Assembly: GCA_946221495.1 (NCBI GenBank)
Contig: CAMIFA010000229.1
Coordinates: 1 to 5,520 of the forward strand
DNA length: 5,520 nt
Direction of reading: 5' to 3'
Source of the DNA: an uncultured cyanobacterium
Lineage (GTDB): Bacteria > Cyanobacteriota > Cyanobacteriia > Cyanobacteriales > Chroococcidiopsidaceae
Below the pieces are notes generated by a model that saw nothing but the letters and a program-made list of their open reading frames with translations, was not told the DNA's origin and ran no database searches. Below, piece after piece: positions 2,888-5,520 of the stretch (its first letter is position 1; every line of letters starts with the position of its first letter). The position numbers and the translations under genes are program-made.

Positions 2888-5520
2888 TTATATTTCTAAA
2901 CTGTAATCTTCACGAGTCTTTGAGAGATTTGAATTATAGCAAGGGTCATTTTTAATAAGGCTATTCCACTTATTATGCATATACTCATTCTCTTTAAGAA
3001 ATCGATTTAATTTTTCAGGAGTATCTTCAATCCCTCTACTTTTAGACTCATAATGGTACAAAATTACGTGGGGCAAGTAAATGTTCCTATAACCTTTATC
3101 TACCAATTTAAAACAGAAATCAACATCATTAAAAGCAACGGCTAACTCTTCTTCAAAACCTCCAACTTCTTCAAATACTTCCCGCCTGCACATCATGCAA
3201 GCGGCTGTAACGGATGAGAAGTTGTTAACAGTATTAAGGTGATTAAAATACCCTGGTGAGCCAACTGGAAGATGCTTATGACAATGGTTTGCCACACCGC
3301 CAACACCTGCTACTACACCAGCGTGCTGAATTGTATCATCTGGATATAAAAGTAAAGCACCCACAGCACCAATAGATGGTCTTTGAGCTTGCTCAACCAT
3401 TGCCTCAATCCAGTCAGGTGTTACTACTTCTGTGTCATTATTTAAAAATAAAAGATATTTACCTTGAGATTTTTCAACAGCAAAATTATTTATCTTTGAG
3501 TAATTAAAAGGAATGTTTAGTGGATAGCACTTAAATCTATTTGGTTCTTGATCTTTCCACTTTCTAATTACATCAAGTGTTGTTTGTTCTGTACTAGCGT
3601 TATCTACTAAGATGACTTCATAGTTCGGGTATGTAGTTTTTTCAAAAATAGAGTTTAGGCAATTATCAACTATAGAACTTAAATTTTTTGTGGGAATAAT
3701 TATACTTACTAAATCTTTAACATTAATATCATATCTAATAACATAGTAGCCAACAGGGCCAGGAGCAGGAGCTACTATTCCGGACTCTCCTCTTCTATCA
3801 ATGGCATCCGAGAGTGCTTTCTTAGCTGCATCTATAGCATATGTTTTACTATCTAAGCTGCTAGCGGTAGAAGCAGAATGAATGCGCCAATGATACAAAA
3901 TTTTAGGAATGTGGAATATATTTTCAGTTTTTTCAGTAAACCTTAAAACAAGATCGTAATCTTGGCTGCCTTCATAACCTGCCCTAAACCCTCCTATTTG
4001 ATTTATCAGCGATCGCCGATAAGTTCCAAGATGACAAGTATACATTCTTGACAGAAAAGAATCAGGACACCAATCTGGTTTGAAAAATGGGTCTTTAAGC
4101 TGATTTTGCTCGTCTATTTTATCTTCATCTGAATAAATCATATCTGCTTCAGGATGCTTATTTAGCAGTAACGCTACTTCATACAAAGCATCTGGAGTTA
4201 GCAAATCATCATGATCAAGTAAGGTAACAAACTCACCTGTTGCTATCTCTATAGCTGAATTAGATGCACGAGAGATATGACCATTATTTTTTCTAAAAGT
4301 AACTTTTATCCTTGAATCTTTTGAAATATACTCCTCAAGTATACTTTTAACAGAAGACTTAGTTGAGGCATCATCAGCAATACACAATTCCCAGTAAGGA
4401 TACACCTGACTTAAAACAGATTCAATAGCTTGCCGTAAGAATTGCTCAGGAGTATTAAAAACAGGCACAATTACACTAATCAGTGGCTTATAAGGAAATA
4501 TCTCTACTGTTTCAGCCATCTTTTGTAAATCTGCTTCCCTGGGGAAATTTTTACTTAGCCACTTAGCATACGGTTCATCAGTAGCGACATCTGGTATTAT
4601 CCCAACTGCTGATTGAGAATTATTCAGCTTTGAATAAATTTTTAAAGATAATTTAGCTAGTGAATACCGTATACCTCTAACTCTTAAAACTGCATAATAG
4701 TATTTAGCTCGTGAAACCAAATTTTTTAACTGTATCGAACCTACGGAATACAACAAAACAGCTTCTTTCCGTGCAGCATTGTAAGCCCAAGCATTGAAAA
4801 CTATTTTTCCTGCTGGTAAATTAGAAGTGTTAAATATAACAGTCCAACCGCAATTTTTATATGTAGGATTATTAAAAGCTTTAACTACATCTAGTCTTTC
4901 TAAATTTACAGTAGCTACAGCAACTAAAGAATTATTCTTGCCATAGGTAATAAGAACTCTATCAGCTGGTCTGCCTTCATCGGGTATAATAGCCCAACCA
5001 CTAGCACTGAGAGGTTTTGACTCTGGTAGCGTAATCATCGTCGTATGAGAGCCGTTTATACCATCAAAGCAGCCACTTGAAGAATTTTTAGTAGCAGTTT
5101 TGAAGTTAATTTCTCTAATATCGCTGACTCCAGGGATGTTAACGTTAGCTGGTATGCTGGTTTCAGCAGCAGTATTAGTTAATCCAACTGTTTGCTTGAG
5201 CCAAAACCAGGTAGTTCGCAGTTTCCAAAATTTACTGCTTTCCATCGCGCTGATTGTAGTTTGCGATCGCATCAATTCAGTTTGAGTTTGATGTAGTTGA
5301 GATTGCAAGCGTTCTAGTTCTATCTGAGTTTGTTGATGTTGCAGTTGCGATCGCGCTAATTCTGCTTGAGTGTCTTGTAGTGCAGATTGCGCTCTCTGCA
5401 CTTCTATCTGGGTATTTTGCTCTTGCAACTGAGAAACTGTGAGTTCCTCTTGAGTTTGCTGTAGCTGCGACTGAGAAACTGCGAGTTCTCCTTGAGTTTG
5501 CTGTAGTTGCGACTGAGAAA
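2888..5520 (-). CDS. Large multidomain glycosyltransferase with coiled coil, GWAII/AWAYN module and two GT2 domains (N-terminus beyond right edge)
   Basis: The frame is open to the right edge. It holds 876 full codons, and the TTG at 5428 is an internal Leu codon of a repeat rather than a start. Numbering from that Leu as 1, the order is: Gln-rich coiled coil (to about 60); FWKLR box (61-83); GWAII/AWAYN module (94-223); a basic, aromatic linker (235-315); GT2 domain 1 (315-520) with ISVIVPVFN, DD at 352-353, DHDD at 405-408 and GSQDYDL at 487-493; GT2 domain 2 (573-800) with VSIIIPTKN, VDNAS, LNNDTEV as the DxD-like site (663-665), VTAAC, FNDVDFC (766-772) and HYESKSRG. Both domains keep their nucleotide-sugar and metal-binding signatures, so two sugar transfers from NDP-sugars are expected, probably on a cytosolic face. 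Tandem GT2 pairs of this kind occur in O-antigen and rhamnan synthesis proteins (family knowledge). Sugar and acceptor cannot be read. The missing N-terminus may hold another catalytic domain. It is the first gene seen of the probable operon. Confidence 0.92.
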   Translation of the reverse strand, partial: SQSQLQQTQGELAVSQSQLQQTQEELTVSQLQEQNTQIEVQRAQSALQDTQAELARSQLQHQQTQIELERLQSQLHQTQTELMRSQTTISAMESSKFWKLRTTWFWLKQTVGLTNTAAETSIPANVNIPGVSDIREINFKTATKNSSSGCFDGINGSHTTMITLPESKPLSASGWAIIPDEGRPADRVLITYGKNNSLVAVATVNLERLDVVKAFNNPTYKNCGWTVIFNTSNLPAGKIVFNAWAYNAARKEAVLLYSVGSIQLKNLVSRAKYYYAVLRVRGIRYSLAKLSLKIYSKLNNSQSAVGIIPDVATDEPYAKWLSKNFPREADLQKMAETVEIFPYKPLISVIVPVFNTPEQFLRQAIESVLSQVYPYWELCIADDASTKSSVKSILEEYISKDSRIKVTFRKNNGHISRASNSAIEIATGEFVTLLDHDDLLTPDALYEVALLLNKHPEADMIYSDEDKIDEQNQLKDPFFKPDWCPDSFLSRMYTCHLGTYRRSLINQIGGFRAGYEGSQDYDLVLRFTEKTENIFHIPKILYHWRIHSASTASSLDSKTYAIDAAKKALSDAIDRRGESGIVAPAPGPVGYYVIRYDINVKDLVSIIIPTKNLSSIVDNCLNSIFEKTTYPNYEVILVDNASTEQTTLDVIRKWKDQEPNRFKCYPLNIPFNYSKINNFAVEKSQGKYLLFLNNDTEVVTPDWIEAMVEQAQRPSIGAVGALLLYPDDTIQHAGVVAGVGGVANHCHKHLPVGSPGYFNHLNTVNNFSSVTAACMMCRREVFEEVGGFEEELAVAFNDVDFCFKLVDKGYRNIYLPHVILYHYESKSRGIEDTPEKLNRFLKENEYMHNKWNSLIKNDPCYNSNLSKTREDYSLEI
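4009..4016. repeat. HIP1 octamer inside GT2 domain 1
   Basis: GCGATCGC, read on the minus strand as CGA-TCG within Y-R-R-S-L. This is the only one of the four HIP1 sites that lies outside a coiled-coil segment. Confidence 0.9.
4760..5149 (-). repeat. GWAII/AWAYN module, glycosyltransferase copy
   Basis: This is the 130-residue homologue of the lipoprotein module at 1161-1547. Shared blocks are INFK, FDGING, GWAII, RPADRV, ITYG, VAVA, LER.DVVK, YKN.GW, LPA and AWAYN. It lies between the FWKLR box and the linker to GT2 domain 1. Compared with the lipoprotein copy it has two extra cysteines (GCFDG and NCGW). Confidence 0.85.
5180..5248 (-). repeat. FWKLR box, glycosyltransferase copy
   Basis: The 23-residue segment starts A-M-E-S and contains SKFWKLRTTWFWLKQ. 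Unlike the methyltransferase copy it is internal: it joins the coiled coil to the GWAII/AWAYN module through a short T/A/N/P-rich linker. Confidence 0.75.
5263..5270. repeat. HIP1 octamer at the end of the coiled-coil repeats
   Basis: GCGATCGC, encoding Arg-Ser-Gln as CGA-TCG-CAA at the boundary between the last repeat unit and the segment leading into the FWKLR box. Confidence 0.9.
5267..5518 (-). repeat. Tandem 42-base repeats coding a 14-residue (two-heptad) coiled coil
   Basis: Six units follow each other without a gap: 5477-5518, 5435-5476, 5393-5434, 5351-5392, 5309-5350 and 5267-5308. The consensus is roughly S-Q-x-x-L-Q-x-T-Q-x-E-L-x-R/V. The two rightmost units agree at 38 of 42 bases and the others have diverged, so the right side looks youngest. 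The two bases after the last full unit match the start of a further copy, so the array probably continues beyond the window. Leu and Gln in heptad positions predict a long parallel coiled coil, a spacer or oligomerisation rod. Confidence 0.85.
5347..5354. repeat. HIP1 octamer at a coiled-coil repeat boundary
   Basis: GCGATCGC, again CGA-TCG-CAA for Arg-Ser-Gln. It lies exactly 84 bases, two repeat units, from the site at 5263. Confidence 0.9.

Noticed and set aside
3268..3306. His/Cys cluster NHCHKH in GT2 domain 2 as a possible zinc site
   Set aside because: A GH.HK-like element before PGYF is a normal part of this GT2 subfamily, so it is better read as a conserved family loop.
5100..5285. 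Plus-strand open frame of 61 codons with a hydrophobic N-terminus
   Set aside because: It lies entirely opposite the coding sequence of the FWKLR box and GWAII/AWAYN module, starts with TTG, has no ribosome site, and its hydrophobicity follows from the antisense of Gln/Lys-rich codons.
1..5520. CRISPR array, tRNA, rRNA, transposase or integrase remnants
   Set aside because: No spaced direct repeats, cloverleaf sequence, terminal inverted repeats or transposase motifs were found on either strand. The only tandem repeats are coding.

Overview
The window looks like a stretch of a filamentous-type cyanobacterial chromosome. It is AT-rich, carries four copies of the HIP1 octamer GCGATCGC in 5.5 kb, and its proteins have long Gln-rich coiled coils closed by an S-K-F-W-K-L-R box, a pattern I associate with Nostoc-like genomes. 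The genus assignment is inference from style, not from a marker gene. All four genes lie on the minus strand, so transcription runs from the right edge to the left edge. Both end genes are cut by the window.

Layout in transcription order: (1) 5520-2888, the C-terminal 876 residues of a very large multidomain glycosyltransferase. It has a tandem 14-residue coiled-coil repeat that continues off the edge, an FWKLR box, a module of about 130 residues (called here the GWAII/AWAYN module), and two consecutive GT2 glycosyltransferase domains. (2) 2772-1876, a class I SAM-dependent methyltransferase with its own coiled coil and FWKLR box at the C-terminus. A strong Shine-Dalgarno sequence puts its start 11 codons inside the longest open frame. 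(3) 1721-1119, a lipoprotein made of a signal peptide with lipobox, a Ser/Thr/Asn-rich tether and a second copy of the GWAII/AWAYN module. (4) 830-1, the first 276 residues of a polytopic membrane protein that resembles GT-C-type membrane glycosyltransferases. It is open to the left edge.

The gene types fit a surface-glycan (O-antigen, exopolysaccharide or protein glycosylation) locus: cytosolic sugar transferases, a methyltransferase that could cap or decorate the glycan, and envelope components. The most notable signal is module sharing. The GWAII/AWAYN module occurs both in a predicted cytosolic glycosyltransferase and in a predicted exported lipoprotein, at about 57% identity by hand alignment. 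The coil plus FWKLR box is shared between the glycosyltransferase and the methyltransferase. This suggests local domain shuffling and perhaps a physically linked enzyme set. The intergenic gaps (115, 154 and 288 bases) contain small inverted repeats but no convincing intrinsic terminator, and no RNA gene, CRISPR array or insertion sequence was seen.
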